DNA from: MGOM01 sp035455265
Lineage (GTDB): Bacteria > Chloroflexota > Anaerolineae > Anaerolineales > E44-bin32
Length of the DNA: 49,597 nt
Reading direction: 5' to 3'
Assembly (NCBI GenBank): GCA_035455265.1
Contig: DATIFK010000136.1
Location: 1-49,597, forward strand
Position numbers and translations under genes: made by a program
Notes under the pieces: generated by a model
What the model was told of the DNA's origin: nothing
The model's input: only the letters and a program-made list of their open reading frames with translations
The model's database searches: none
In this document: positions 1 through 7,884 of the stretch, piece by piece
Numbering within the stretch: position 1 is the stretch's first letter
How the letters are laid out: each line of letters starts with the position of its first letter

Positions 1-539
1 GGGCCGAAGCTGCGCGCCGGGTTCATGGAGGCGCCGGTCAGGCTGCCTCCCATCAGGATATCCATGGCCAGGACGAGACCGATCGCCGCGCCGGCCGCGT
101 TCCCGTTGCGGCTGGCGACCGCGGAACCAAAGACCGCCACAACGAGGAAGAAGGTCAGGACAGCCTCGATGACGACCGCCTGGATCGGGCTGACGGACGA
201 CGCCGGGAGAGTCATGCCGAGGGAGCCGGTTTCCCCGATCAAGAAGAGAAGCAGGTAGCCGGCGATCGCCGCGCCGATCAGTTGGGCGATCCAGTACCGC
301 ACGGCTTTGAGCCAATCCATGCGGCCCGCCAGAGCCACGCCGAAGGTGACTGCAGGATTCACGTGGGCCCCAGAGATCGAACCCCACGCGTACACGATGA
401 CCATCAGAGCAATGCCGTGGGCAAGGGCGACCGCAACAAGCCCGCCGCCGTTGGTGGCTGCGAGTGCTCCGGCTCCGGCGCCGATGAACACGAGAGTGAA
501 CGTCCCGATGAGTTCCGCCAACTCTTCTCGCATGCGCAT
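1..539 (-). CDS. Aquaporin / MIP family channel, 3' end cut by window edge
   Basis: Reading the minus strand from the ATG at 539 gives an uninterrupted membrane protein that begins MRMREELAELIGTF and runs off the window edge. Both half-helix signatures of the MIP family are present: SGAHVNPAVTFG at about residues 55-66 and GASMNPARSFGP at the last visible residues. About five hydrophobic helices lie before and between them. MIP proteins pass water or small uncharged solutes across the inner membrane. The start is supported by GGAGG about 5 nt upstream; a second ATG lies two codons inside. The gene is missing only its last helix. The bacterial AqpZ-like type is the best guess, but glycerol-facilitator function cannot be excluded without the selectivity-filter residues in an alignment. 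Confidence 0.93.
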   Translation of the reverse strand, partial: MRMREELAELIGTFTLVFIGAGAGALAATNGGGLVAVALAHGIALMVIVYAWGSISGAHVNPAVTFGVALAGRMDWLKAVRYWIAQLIGAAIAGYLLLFLIGETGSLGMTLPASSVSPIQAVVIEAVLTFFLVVAVFGSAVASRNGNAAGAAIGLVLAMDILMGGSLTGASMNPARSFG

Positions 540-705
540 GATGGCCTCCGAAGGGCTCGAGGAACCGAGGTTGGGATACGGTGATTGTCGTTCGAGAGGG
601 GCCTCAAGGCAAGAGGCACGGGGCTCAAGCCTTGGGAAACGAGCTGGCGGTAGGAGCGTCGAGGAGCGGGGGTCCCCAAGAGTCGAAGACTGGGCCGACC
701 CGTAC

Positions 706-1641
706 TCACCGACCGCTGACCGCGACGGTCGACCCCAGCACCCCCCTCGCCCCATGAAGAAAGGCTTCGCCGGACATGGGCTTCTTGCCGACCGGCTGGA
801 CCCGGTCCATGACCAACCAACCGTCGATCGTCGCCAGGGCGGGCCGGCCATCGCCAAGGACCAGCCGCCCTAGCTCGGTCGGTTCCGGGGCTGCTGCGGC
901 GTGGGCTGCCAGGACTGCCAGGCGGCCACCTGGCCACTCGACATACGTCCCCGGCCATGGGTCGAAGGCGCGGACCTTGCGCTCCAGCCGCACTGCCGGC
1001 TGGTCGGGCGACAGGTATCCGTCGGACTTGCGCAGAAGAGGGGCATACGTGGAATGGGTCTGGTCCTGGGGCACCGGCTGGATGGAGCCCGATACGTATC
1101 CAGGGAGCGTCTCCAAGAGAAGGGCGGCGCCCAGCTCCGCCAGCCGGGTAGACAGGCTTCCGCCGGTCTCGTTTCCGCCCAGAGGGACTTCCCGTTGCGA
1201 CAGGATCGGGCCGGTGTCGAGCCCTGGATCCAGCTTCATGATGGTGACGCCGCTCGAGGCGTCGCCGGCCAGGATGGCAGCCTGGATGGGGCTGGCGCCG
1301 CGCCAGCGAGGGAGTAGGGAGGCGTGAACATTCAGGCACCCCAGGCGAGGCAGGTCGAGAATAGCGGGGCGCAGGATTTGGCCGTAGGCGGCGACCACGA
1401 TCAGGTCGGGGGCCCAGTTGCGGACCGTGGCCAGGGCGTCGGGATGGGACAGGCGAGGAGGCTGGAGCACCGGGAGGCCCAGCCGGTGGGCCGCCAATCG
1501 AGCCGGCGGCGGCTGGAGCCTGCGGCCGCGACCGGCCGGCCGGTCGGGTTGCGTGACGACACCCACAATCCGGTAGTGGGCCGCGAGAGCCTCGAGGGCG
1601 GGGACGGCAAAGGAAGGGCTTCCCAGGAAGACTATCTGCAC
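706..1641 (-). CDS. fmt: Methionyl-tRNA formyltransferase
   Basis: This 311-residue protein has the usual length of Fmt, which formylates the initiator Met-tRNA with 10-formyl-THF in the cytoplasm. It opens with MQIVFLGSPSFAVPALEAL, the N-terminal nucleotide-like fold of the family. It carries the catalytic segment NVHASLLPRWRGASPIQ near residues 107-123, with the Asn and His of the formyl-transfer site. The C-terminal part matches the OB-like tRNA-binding domain (KVRAFDPWPGTYVEW). The start codon is GTG. An extended -10 element lies only 6 nt upstream, so the mRNA is probably leaderless. No def gene is adjacent here. It stops 166 nt before the aquaporin start on the same strand. Confidence 0.95.
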   Translation of the reverse strand: MQIVFLGSPSFAVPALEALAAHYRIVGVVTQPDRPAGRGRRLQPPPARLAAHRLGLPVLQPPRLSHPDALATVRNWAPDLIVVAAYGQILRPAILDLPRLGCLNVHASLLPRWRGASPIQAAILAGDASSGVTIMKLDPGLDTGPILSQREVPLGGNETGGSLSTRLAELGAALLLETLPGYVSGSIQPVPQDQTHSTYAPLLRKSDGYLSPDQPAVRLERKVRAFDPWPGTYVEWPGGRLAVLAAHAAAAPEPTELGRLVLGDGRPALATIDGWLVMDRVQPVGKKPMSGEAFLHGARGVLGSTVAVSGR

Positions 1642-1647
1642 GGGGGA

Positions 1648-1656
1648 ATCCTAGCA
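1648..1656 (-). promoter_or_regulatory. Extended -10 promoter of fmt (TGCTAGGAT)
   Basis: On the minus strand the sequence TGCTAGGAT ends 6 nt before the GTG start of fmt. With a usual -10 to +1 distance of about 6-7 nt, transcription would begin at the start codon. No good -35 is visible, which fits an extended -10. The same TGCTAGRAT form occurs before trmFO and the S41 protease gene. Confidence 0.5.
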
Positions 1657-1735
1657 TGTCCGCTATTGGGCGAAACCCGAGGGGGGCCGCGGGGTTAACG
1701 TTCTGCGAACCTGGAAAGGGTCGGCCCGTCTCGGG

Positions 1736-1741
1736 TACAAT
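1736..1741 (+). promoter_or_regulatory. Possible -10 (TACAAT) for the DUF4870 gene
   Basis: TACAAT lies 61 nt upstream of the start at 1803, in the divergent gap after fmt. No convincing -35 element was found at 16-18 nt upstream, so this is a weak call. Confidence 0.3.
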
Positions 1742-1802
1742 CGGGGCCACGAGTCGGGTCGAAGCACGGCCCCATATCTGAAGGACAAAAGGAGAGGGAA
1801 GT

Positions 1803-2129
1803 ATGAGCCAGGCGACGGGCGATGTGACGAGCGATGACAAACTGTGGTCTCTCTTGGCGTATGTGCTGACGCCGATTGTTCCCATCATCATTTTCCTGAT
1901 GGAGGACAAGAAGAGCCGGCCGTTCATTCGTGCCCATAACGCTCAGGCGTTGGTGGTGGGGGTCGTCAACCTCATCATCGGCGTCTTCCTGAGCTGGACC
2001 CTGATCCTTGCCTGCGTGCCGTTGCTGATCTGGCTCGTATGCATCTACTGGGGTATTCAGGCTTACGGCGGGAAGTACGTCGAGATCCCCGTCATCACGA
2101 ACTTCGTGAAGAACCAGGGCTGGGCGTAA
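1803..2129 (+). CDS. DUF4870 / Tic20-like small membrane protein
   Basis: This 108-residue protein has a short polar N-terminus, then hydrophobic segments at about residues 17-31, 47-62 and 66-83. It contains the DUF4870-like pattern DDKLWSLLAYVLTPIVPIIIF and the 'F-I-R-A-H-N-A-Q-A' stretch typical of that family, in which a basic/His-rich loop sits between helices. The function of the family is not known. A strong Shine-Dalgarno (GGAGAGGGAAG) sits just before the ATG. It stands alone between fmt (divergent) and recJ, and a 14-bp hairpin follows it. Confidence 0.8.
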   Translation: MSQATGDVTSDDKLWSLLAYVLTPIVPIIIFLMEDKKSRPFIRAHNAQALVVGVVNLIIGVFLSWTLILACVPLLIWLVCIYWGIQAYGGKYVEIPVITNFVKNQGWA

Positions 2130-2188
2130 GCCGCTCCGCAGCTGGGCGGGCTCACAGGGGGTGTTGAGCCTGAGTGCTAAACCTACTT

Positions 2189-2220
2189 TGGGTGCGCCTC
2201 CCGGCCGGGAGGCGCACCCA
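2189..2220. terminator. Perfect 14-bp hairpin between DUF4870 gene and recJ
   Basis: Arms at 2189-2202 and 2207-2220 are exact reverse complements around a GGCC loop. No T-run follows on either strand, so it may be a terminator working without a clear U-tract, or an RNA-stabilising stem. Confidence 0.55.
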
Positions 2221-2279
2221 CGCCTGGGCTCGGCCGTGTTGCCAAGGATCGACCTCGTGCGGGTGAGGGCAGGTCGTCG

Positions 2280-3971
2280 GTGATGCGACGGTCGCGTCGT
2301 TGGATTCTGCCGGAACTGCCTGAGTCCGCCGCCTGGCCAGGATACTCTGCGCCTGCCACGGCGATCCTTTTGGCGCGGGGCCTCCGCTCGCCCGAGGAGG
2401 CGCAGGGCTTTCTCGCGCCGACCCTGGGAGAACTGAATCCGCCCTGGTCGATGACGGGGATGGAAGCGGCCGTCGACAGGTTGCTGGCATCGATCGATCG
2501 CGGCGAGCCGATCACGGTCTACGGCGACTACGACGCCGACGGACTGTGCGCAGCGACACTGCTGGAAGGGGCGCTACGCGCGCTCGGGGCTGACGTCGAT
2601 GTGTATCTGCCCAGCCGGTTCGACGAGGGTTACGGGCTTCATTCGGGCTCCCTGGAGAGGCTTGCCGAAAGCGGCCGTCGGGTGGTCGTCAGCGTCGATT
2701 GTGGAATGCGGGCGGTGGAGGAGGCCGAAGCGGCCCGGGCGCTGGGCCTGACACTCATCGTGACCGACCATCACGAACCGGGCCCTGTGCTGCCGCGCGC
2801 CGAGGTCCTCATCAATCCCCGCCAATCTGGAGATCGGTATCCGGAGAAGAACCTGGCCGGGGCGGGAGTGGCGTTCAAGTTGGCCCAGGCTTTGAGCGAA
2901 CGGCGAAGCGTGAGTCTCGCGCCCGAAGCCCTGGCGCTTACCGCCGTCGGAACGATTGCCGACATGGTGCCGCTGACGGGGGAGAACCGACGCTTGGCCG
3001 CGCGCGGACTCGAAGCGCTGAATCACGAGCCGGGTGTAGGGCTGGGGGCGCTGATCGAGAGTGCGCGACTGACCCGGGGCCGTGTGTCGGCGCGGGATGT
3101 CGGCTACCTTCTCGGTCCTCGCCTGAATGCGGCCGGGCGAATGGGCGATCCGATGGAGGCGCGCCGGCTGCTGGCGGCGAAGGACCCGGTCCAGGCTCGC
3201 CGAGCGGCTGCGAGCCTGGAGGAGGCGAACCGCCTGCGCCAGCAACAGACGCTCGAGGCAACGGATGCGGCTCGGGCCGGATTGGGTGAGACGGTCGCTT
3301 CGCTCTCGCTCCTGTTTGCTTCGGACGAGAGTTACAGCGAAGGGATCATCGGCCTGGTGGCGGCGCGGCTGATGGAAGAATTCTACCGGCCCGCGGTCGT
3401 GGTGTCGCTCGGGAGCGAGGTCTCGAAAGGTTCGGCCCGCAGCGTGACCGGATTCGACATCACCGGCGCGTTGGACGCCTGTGCCGAATTGCTCGACCGA
3501 CATGGCGGCCACGAACGCGCCGCCGGCTTCACCATTCGGACGGAACGATTGGACGTCCTGCGATCGCGCCTGACGGACCTGGCGGACCCGGTCCTGTCGG
3601 GCGAGCACGGTGAGCCGAAGCTGCGCATCGATGCGCTGGTGTCGTTCGACGAGATCGACGGCCGGCTTTTCCAGTTCGTACGAAAGGTCGAACCGTGCGG
3701 CTCCGGCAACCCCGAACCGGTCTTCGCCAGCCAGGGCGTGGCGGTGGTCCACCGTCGGGCCGTGGGCGGGCAGGGGGAGCATCTCAAGCTTCGCTTGAGC
3801 CAGAACGGAAGGTTCTTCTCGGCCATCGCCTTCCGACAGGGGAGTCAGGCGGAGAGTCTGCCGGGGCGCGTCGACGTCGCCTTTCGTTTGCAGCAGAACG
3901 ACTACTGGGGCACACCCGAAATCGAGCTCGGAATCGAGGACGTTCGGCCGGCCGAGGCGGTCAATCGATGA
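2280..3971 (+). CDS. recJ: Single-stranded-DNA-specific exonuclease RecJ
   Basis: This 563-residue protein has the DHH phosphoesterase motifs of RecJ in order: VYGDYDADGLCAATLL near residues 80-95, SVDCGMRA, and IVTDHHEPG near residue 162. The DHHA1 region follows with the GGHERAAGFT motif near residue 405, and then the C-terminal OB-like domain. RecJ degrades single-stranded DNA 5' to 3' with Mn2+ in recombination and mismatch or base-excision repair. The length is normal. The start is GTG at 2280, directly followed by an in-frame ATG at 2283, and either could be used. Its stop overlaps the stop of the convergent glycosyltransferase gene by 11 nt, so there is no room for a terminator between them. 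Confidence 0.95.
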   Translation: MMRRSRRWILPELPESAAWPGYSAPATAILLARGLRSPEEAQGFLAPTLGELNPPWSMTGMEAAVDRLLASIDRGEPITVYGDYDADGLCAATLLEGALRALGADVDVYLPSRFDEGYGLHSGSLERLAESGRRVVVSVDCGMRAVEEAEAARALGLTLIVTDHHEPGPVLPRAEVLINPRQSGDRYPEKNLAGAGVAFKLAQALSERRSVSLAPEALALTAVGTIADMVPLTGENRRLAARGLEALNHEPGVGLGALIESARLTRGRVSARDVGYLLGPRLNAAGRMGDPMEARRLLAAKDPVQARRAAASLEEANRLRQQQTLEATDAARAGLGETVASLSLLFASDESYSEGIIGLVAARLMEEFYRPAVVVSLGSEVSKGSARSVTGFDITGALDACAELLDRHGGHERAAGFTIRTERLDVLRSRLTDLADPVLSGEHGEPKLRIDALVSFDEIDGRLFQFVRKVEPCGSGNPEPVFASQGVAVVHRRAVGGQGEHLKLRLSQNGRFFSAIAFRQGSQAESLPGRVDVAFRLQQNDYWGTPEIELGIEDVRPAEAVNR

Positions 3972-4647
3972 AGCGGTATCGGAGCAGGGCCCAGATCGCG
4001 GCGAAGGCGTCCTTGAGCCCGATCTTCTTTCCTTCCGCGTAGTCGCGTGGGTTGAAGGAGATCGGGACTTCGAACACGCGCACCCCCCGTTTCAGCAGTT
4101 TGGCCGTCACCTCCGGCTCGAAATCGAAACGTCTCGCCCTCAGCGGGATCGCCTGAATGATCTCCCGCCGGAAGACCTTGTATCCCGTTTCCATGTCCGA
4201 CAGGATGCTGTTGTACAGGACGTTGGTCATCAACGTCAGCATCTTGTTGGCAACCATGTGCCAGAACATGGTCGGTCGCCGGGCCGCGCCGAGGAAGCGC
4301 GAGCCGAAGACCACGTCCGCTTTGCCCTCCTGGATGGGCGCCAGCAAGGCGGGATACTCGCGTGGATCGTACTCCAGGTCGGCGTCCTGAATCAGGATCA
4401 GGTCCGATTGGGCGGCCTGGATTCCGGTCCGAACGGCGGCTCCTTTGCCCTGATTGCGTGTGTGGAGCAGGACCCGGAGGTCCGGATGAGCCGTGTGCAT
4501 CCGGACCAGGACCTGGCGCGTGCCGTCGGAGGACCCATCGTCGACGATGATGATTTCGTCGGCCATCCCTCCAGCCCGAACCTGGTCGACGATCGCCTCA
4601 ATGGTGGAACGCTCGTTGAAGACAGGGATGACGACGGACAGGCTCAT
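3961..4647 (-). CDS. Family 2 glycosyltransferase (polyprenyl-phosphate sugar transferase type)
   Basis: This 228-residue GT-A fold enzyme opens MSLSVVIPVFNERSTIE and carries the nucleotide-binding IIVDDGSSDGT. It also has GKGAAVRTG, the metal-binding QDADLEYDP (DxD-like) and the acceptor-side DMETGYKVFRRE motif seen in dolichol/undecaprenyl-phosphate mannose or glucose synthases. It lacks the C-terminal membrane helices of GtrB-like enzymes, so it resembles the soluble DPM1 type. The open frame extends further upstream, but MSLSVV at 4647 is where family homology starts, and a TACAAT box lies 8 nt before it. It converges on recJ with an 11-nt overlap. Sugar donor and lipid acceptor cannot be told from sequence. 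Confidence 0.88.
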   Translation of the reverse strand: MSLSVVIPVFNERSTIEAIVDQVRAGGMADEIIIVDDGSSDGTRQVLVRMHTAHPDLRVLLHTRNQGKGAAVRTGIQAAQSDLILIQDADLEYDPREYPALLAPIQEGKADVVFGSRFLGAARRPTMFWHMVANKMLTLMTNVLYNSILSDMETGYKVFRREIIQAIPLRARRFDFEPEVTAKLLKRGVRVFEVPISFNPRDYAEGKKIGLKDAFAAIWALLRYRFID

Positions 4648-4655
4648 ACAGGCGG

Positions 4656-4685
4656 ATTGTACAGGGCCAGGGCCCTGGGGGACAA
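4656..4685 (-). promoter_or_regulatory. Sigma-70-type promoter of the glycosyltransferase gene
   Basis: On the minus strand TTGTCC (4685-4680) and TACAAT (4661-4656) are separated by 18 nt. The expected start of transcription is at or within about 2 nt of the ATG at 4647, which suggests a leaderless or near-leaderless mRNA. Confidence 0.5.
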
Positions 4686-4693
4686 GCGTCCGG

Positions 4694-4722
4694 TTGCTCA
4701 TCATGGCAGGGGTAGATATAAT
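4694..4722 (+). promoter_or_regulatory. Sigma-70-type promoter of the AAA+ ATPase operon
   Basis: TTGCTC (4694-4699) and a consensus TATAAT (4717-4722) are 17 nt apart. The leader to the ATPase gene would be about 100 nt. This and the glycosyltransferase promoter are divergent and lie side by side. Confidence 0.7.
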
Positions 4723-4825
4723 CCGCGTGCCAAGCTCTGGCATGACGCATGCACATGCTCCCGGGGGCGGGGAAGGGTTTGCTGGTCCCTTCGACGCCTT
4801 CCCGAGGTAGGTGCGACGGAGGTCG

Positions 4826-6178
4826 ATGATGTCACTTCCAAGGGCCGGCGTACGCCTGACGGAGCCGCCCGGGGAATCCACAACGTCCAATCTCCGGTTC
4901 GTGCCGCCCCCGATCAGTCGGGTGGAGGACACCGGCCTTTCGCAGCTCTGGCTGCAAGACCTGGCGCTGAAGATCCTCTACTTTCGTGGTTACCTGACGG
5001 GTTTTCAGGTGGCCGAGGCGATGGCCCTCCCCTTCGCCGGGCTGGTGGACCAGATTCTGGAAGCCCTCAAGCGCGAGAAGTTCGTCGAAGTTAAGACTCA
5101 GGTCGGCTTTGGCGAAGGGTCGTACCAGTACGCCATCACCGGTGCCGGGATCGCCCGGGCGCGCGAGGCCCTCGAGCGCAGCCAGTACGCCGGCCCGGCG
5201 CCGGTGCCGATCGACGTCTACAACGACTCGATCCGCCGCCAGAGCCGCGGCCGCCCGACCGTCCACCCGCGGGCGATGCGCCAGGCCCTCACCGACCTGG
5301 TTCTCTCGGAGAGAACCTTCAACCGGATCGGGCCGGCGGTCAACTCCGGAACGTCCTTGTTCCTGTATGGGCCTCCTGGCAACGGCAAGACGTCGATCGC
5401 GCGCGCCATCGGTGCGATGATCCTCCAGGAGGACATGTTCATTCCCTACGCCCTCGACATCGACGGCCAGGTGGTCAAGCTGTACGACTCGGTCAATCAC
5501 GTTCTGTCGCCGGAAGACGATGTCACCTCGGCCGGGACCGGGACGCTGAAGACCGGCGCCAAAAGAGACCCGCGCTGGGTCAAGATTCGCCGCCCCTTCA
5601 TCATCGTCGGCGGCGAGCTGACGATGGCCGGCCTCGACCTGGTCTTCGACGACGTCAACAAGTTCTACGAGGCGCCGTTCCAGGTGAAGGCCAATAGCGG
5701 CGTCCTCTTGATCGACGACTTTGGCCGCCAGCAGGTTCGGCCGCGCGATCTGCTGAACCGGTGGATCGTGCCCCTGGAGAACCGTATCGACTTCCTCACC
5801 CTCCACACGGGACGCAAAGTGGAGGTCCCGTTCGACGTCATGGTGGTCTTTTCGACCAACCTGCCGCCCAAGGACCTGGTCGACGAAGCGTTCCTGCGCC
5901 GGCTGCGACACAAGATCGAAGTCGGCGACCCGTCGTATGAAGAGTATCGGCAGGTGTTCAAGCGCGTGGCGGAGGCGAAGGGACTCTCCTATTCGGATCG
6001 CGGCCTAGCCTACATGTTGCAGGAGTGGTACATCAAGCGCAACCGCAAACTGCGCGCCTCCCACCCCCGGGACATCTGCGACCAGATTCTGGACATTTCG
6101 CGCTACCTGAACGTCGAACCGGAAATGAGCAAGGACTTGCTCGACCGAGCGGCCGAGGCCTATTTCGTCGAAATCTAG
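4826..6178 (+). CDS. AAA+ ATPase with N-terminal winged-helix-like region
   Basis: From the ATG at 4826 the protein has 450 residues. Residues 1-110 look like a winged-helix module (LALKILYFRGYLTGFQVAEA and following). An AAA+ core follows, with Walker A GPPGNGKTS (Lys about 188) and Walker B GVLLIDDFGRQ near residue 295. A sensor segment VVFSTNLPP and a helical lid complete it (arginine-rich FLRRLRHKIEV). GGAGG lies 3-6 nt before two adjacent ATGs (4826, 4829); a GTG at 4811 is in frame but lies upstream of this ribosome site. It stands first in a same-strand run with the phosphodiesterase gene. The family occurs in many bacteria without a fixed role. I do not know its target, and nothing in the neighbourhood names one. 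Confidence 0.8.
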   Translation: MMSLPRAGVRLTEPPGESTTSNLRFVPPPISRVEDTGLSQLWLQDLALKILYFRGYLTGFQVAEAMALPFAGLVDQILEALKREKFVEVKTQVGFGEGSYQYAITGAGIARAREALERSQYAGPAPVPIDVYNDSIRRQSRGRPTVHPRAMRQALTDLVLSERTFNRIGPAVNSGTSLFLYGPPGNGKTSIARAIGAMILQEDMFIPYALDIDGQVVKLYDSVNHVLSPEDDVTSAGTGTLKTGAKRDPRWVKIRRPFIIVGGELTMAGLDLVFDDVNKFYEAPFQVKANSGVLLIDDFGRQQVRPRDLLNRWIVPLENRIDFLTLHTGRKVEVPFDVMVVFSTNLPPKDLVDEAFLRRLRHKIEVGDPSYEEYRQVFKRVAEAKGLSYSDRGLAYMLQEWYIKRNRKLRASHPRDICDQILDISRYLNVEPEMSKDLLDRAAEAYFVEI

Positions 6179-6181
6179 ATC

Positions 6182-6937
6182 ATGCCTACTCCATCGGACT
6201 GGTTTCGCGAGGCCCCGCTGGTGATCGCACACCGCGGGGCCTCGTACCATGCGCCGGAGAATACGATGCCGGCGTTTCAGCTGGCGCTGGAGCAGGGCGC
6301 CGACGGCATCGAACTGGATGCCAAGGTGACGGCCGACGGCCACGTCATCGCCCTGCACGACCCGACCTTGGAGCGGACCACGGACGGGCATGGCCGACCG
6401 GGCGATTGGACGCTCGAAAGGCTCAAGGCCCTGGACGCCGGCGCGTGGATGGGCCGCGTCTTTCGCGGGACGCCCATCCCGACCTTGGAGGAGATCCTCG
6501 AGAGCCTCGCCGGCCGCCTGTTGATCAACATCGAACTGACGAACTACCGAACGCCGGGAGACGGCCTGGTGGAACGGGTCGTCGACATCGTGCGCCGGCG
6601 GGGATTGCAGGGTAGAGTCCTGCTCTCGTCGTTCTACCGAGGGAATCTGGCGGCGGCCAAGCGGCTGGCGCCGGAGATCCCGGTCGGCCATCTGACGGGG
6701 CCCACGCGCCTGGCAGCGATCGATTGGCTGCGAGGAAGCCCGGTGACGCCGGAGGCTGTCCATGTCCACACATCCTTCGCCACGGCGTGGGCGATCCGCA
6801 GGTGGCGTGGGCGTGGACGCCGGGTCCTTGTGTATACGGTGGATCGGCCGGAGGCGATGAGACGACTGGTGCGCCTCGGGGTGGATGGCATCATCACGAA
6901 CAACCCCGCGCTGGCTCGACAGACGGTGGGATCATGA
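6182..6937 (+). CDS. Glycerophosphodiester phosphodiesterase
   Basis: This 251-residue TIM-barrel enzyme has the GDPD signature. It shows IAHRGASYHAPENTMPAF at residues 15-32 (catalytic His17, Arg18, Glu28), IELDAKVTADGHVIALHDPTL with the metal-binding Glu/Asp and the second catalytic His, and the later DGIITNNP. It hydrolyses glycerophosphodiesters such as deacylated phospholipid headgroups to glycerol-3-phosphate plus alcohol. There is no signal peptide, so it acts in the cytoplasm (UgpQ-like). It starts 4 nt after the ATPase stop and its stop overlaps the next gene as ATGA, so it is translationally coupled. Length is normal for the bacterial cytoplasmic type. Confidence 0.92.
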   Translation: MPTPSDWFREAPLVIAHRGASYHAPENTMPAFQLALEQGADGIELDAKVTADGHVIALHDPTLERTTDGHGRPGDWTLERLKALDAGAWMGRVFRGTPIPTLEEILESLAGRLLINIELTNYRTPGDGLVERVVDIVRRRGLQGRVLLSSFYRGNLAAAKRLAPEIPVGHLTGPTRLAAIDWLRGSPVTPEAVHVHTSFATAWAIRRWRGRGRRVLVYTVDRPEAMRRLVRLGVDGIITNNPALARQTVGS

Positions 6938-7884
6938 GCGGTTGGGCGGCATCGATAGAGGCGGCGCGACGGAGGATTCGAGGGCTCGTTGTCGAGACCC
7001 CTCTGGTTTCGTGGGAGAACGGGCTTTGGCTCAAATGTGAAAACGCGCAGGTGACGGGATCGTTCAAGCTGCGCGGAGCTCTGAACAAGGTTCTGGGATT
7101 GTCGCCCGCCGACGTGGAGGCCGGTGTGGTGGCGGCCTCGGCTGGAAATCACGGCCAGGGAGTCGCCTACGCGGCCGGGCTAGTGGGTGCGGCTGCGACG
7201 ATTGTCGTACCGGATGATGCTGTGCGGCGCAAGGTGGCGGCGATTCGTCGCCTGGGTGCCGAGGTGGTCGAGATCCCGGGGGGATATGGCGCGGCCGAAA
7301 TCGCCGGCCGTCGCCTGGCTCAAGAACGTGGCGCGGTGTGGGTGTCGCCCTACAACGACGCCGATGTGATCGCCGGCCAGGGAACGATCGGGCTCGAGTT
7401 GCTGGACCAGCTGCCTCGCGGGCCTGCGTTCGACGTCTACGTCCCTGTCAGTGGCGGCGGGCTGGTGAGTGGGATCGGATTGGCGCTGGAGGCGGAGGGC
7501 GGGAGACTGCGGGTGTTCGCTGTCCAGGTGGAGCATGCGGCTTACATGCGCGCCCTGTTCTTGGGCCAGGATGCCTCGCACGTTGTGGAAACGCCGACGA
7601 TGGCCGACGGCTTGTCGGGTCCGGTCGAGGCGGGGTCGATGACCATCGGTCTGGTCCGGCGGGTGGTCGAAGACGTGCTCCTGGTCTCGGAGGCGGAGGT
7701 GCTCGGGGCGATGCGACTCGCCTGGGTGGAACGCTCGCTCCCGATGGAGGCCTCGGCCGCCGTGGCACTGGCCGCGGCGACGCGGCCGGGGATGGGCGAC
7801 CGTCTGCGGGTTGTCGTGGTGAGCGGCGGCAACGTTCCGATCGAGGCTTTGCAGGGGCTGGCTGGTGGTGAGGTCAGAACTTGA
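6934..7884 (+). CDS. PLP-dependent threonine/serine dehydratase (serine racemase-like)
   Basis: The 316-residue protein is a fold-type II PLP enzyme. GSFKLRGA carries the Schiff-base lysine (Lys45), SAGNHGQGVAYAA is the phosphate/substrate loop, and VSGGGLVSG is the glycine-rich PLP phosphate cup. It has no C-terminal ACT-like regulatory domain, so it resembles catabolic TdcB or serine racemase rather than biosynthetic IlvA. The likely reaction is deamination of threonine or serine to the 2-oxo acid. The start is fixed by the ATGA overlap with the phosphodiesterase stop; the frame is open further upstream, but that part has no homology to the family. It overlaps the following CoA-transferase gene as TTGA. 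Confidence 0.9.
   Translation: MSGWAASIEAARRRIRGLVVETPLVSWENGLWLKCENAQVTGSFKLRGALNKVLGLSPADVEAGVVAASAGNHGQGVAYAAGLVGAAATIVVPDDAVRRKVAAIRRLGAEVVEIPGGYGAAEIAGRRLAQERGAVWVSPYNDADVIAGQGTIGLELLDQLPRGPAFDVYVPVSGGGLVSGIGLALEAEGGRLRVFAVQVEHAAYMRALFLGQDASHVVETPTMADGLSGPVEAGSMTIGLVRRVVEDVLLVSEAEVLGAMRLAWVERSLPMEASAAVALAAATRPGMGDRLRVVVVSGGNVPIEALQGLAGGEVRT

Noticed and set aside
614..630. GGCACGGGGCTCAAGC near the aquaporin gene as a sigma-54 site
   Set aside because: Wrong spacing and no TTGC element.
404..1927. Long open frames opposite or out of frame with fmt and other genes, for example the 507-codon frame covering fmt
   Set aside because: High GC gives long shadow frames; they have no domain signal, and fmt is clear in the other frame.
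4727..4810. A 27-codon open frame (GTG to TAG) between the TATAAT promoter and the AAA+ ATPase gene, as a possible leaderless leader peptide
   Set aside because: The GTG lies 4 nt after the -10 element, probably before the transcript start; there is no ribosome site and the composition (Gly/Pro/His-rich) is not convincing.
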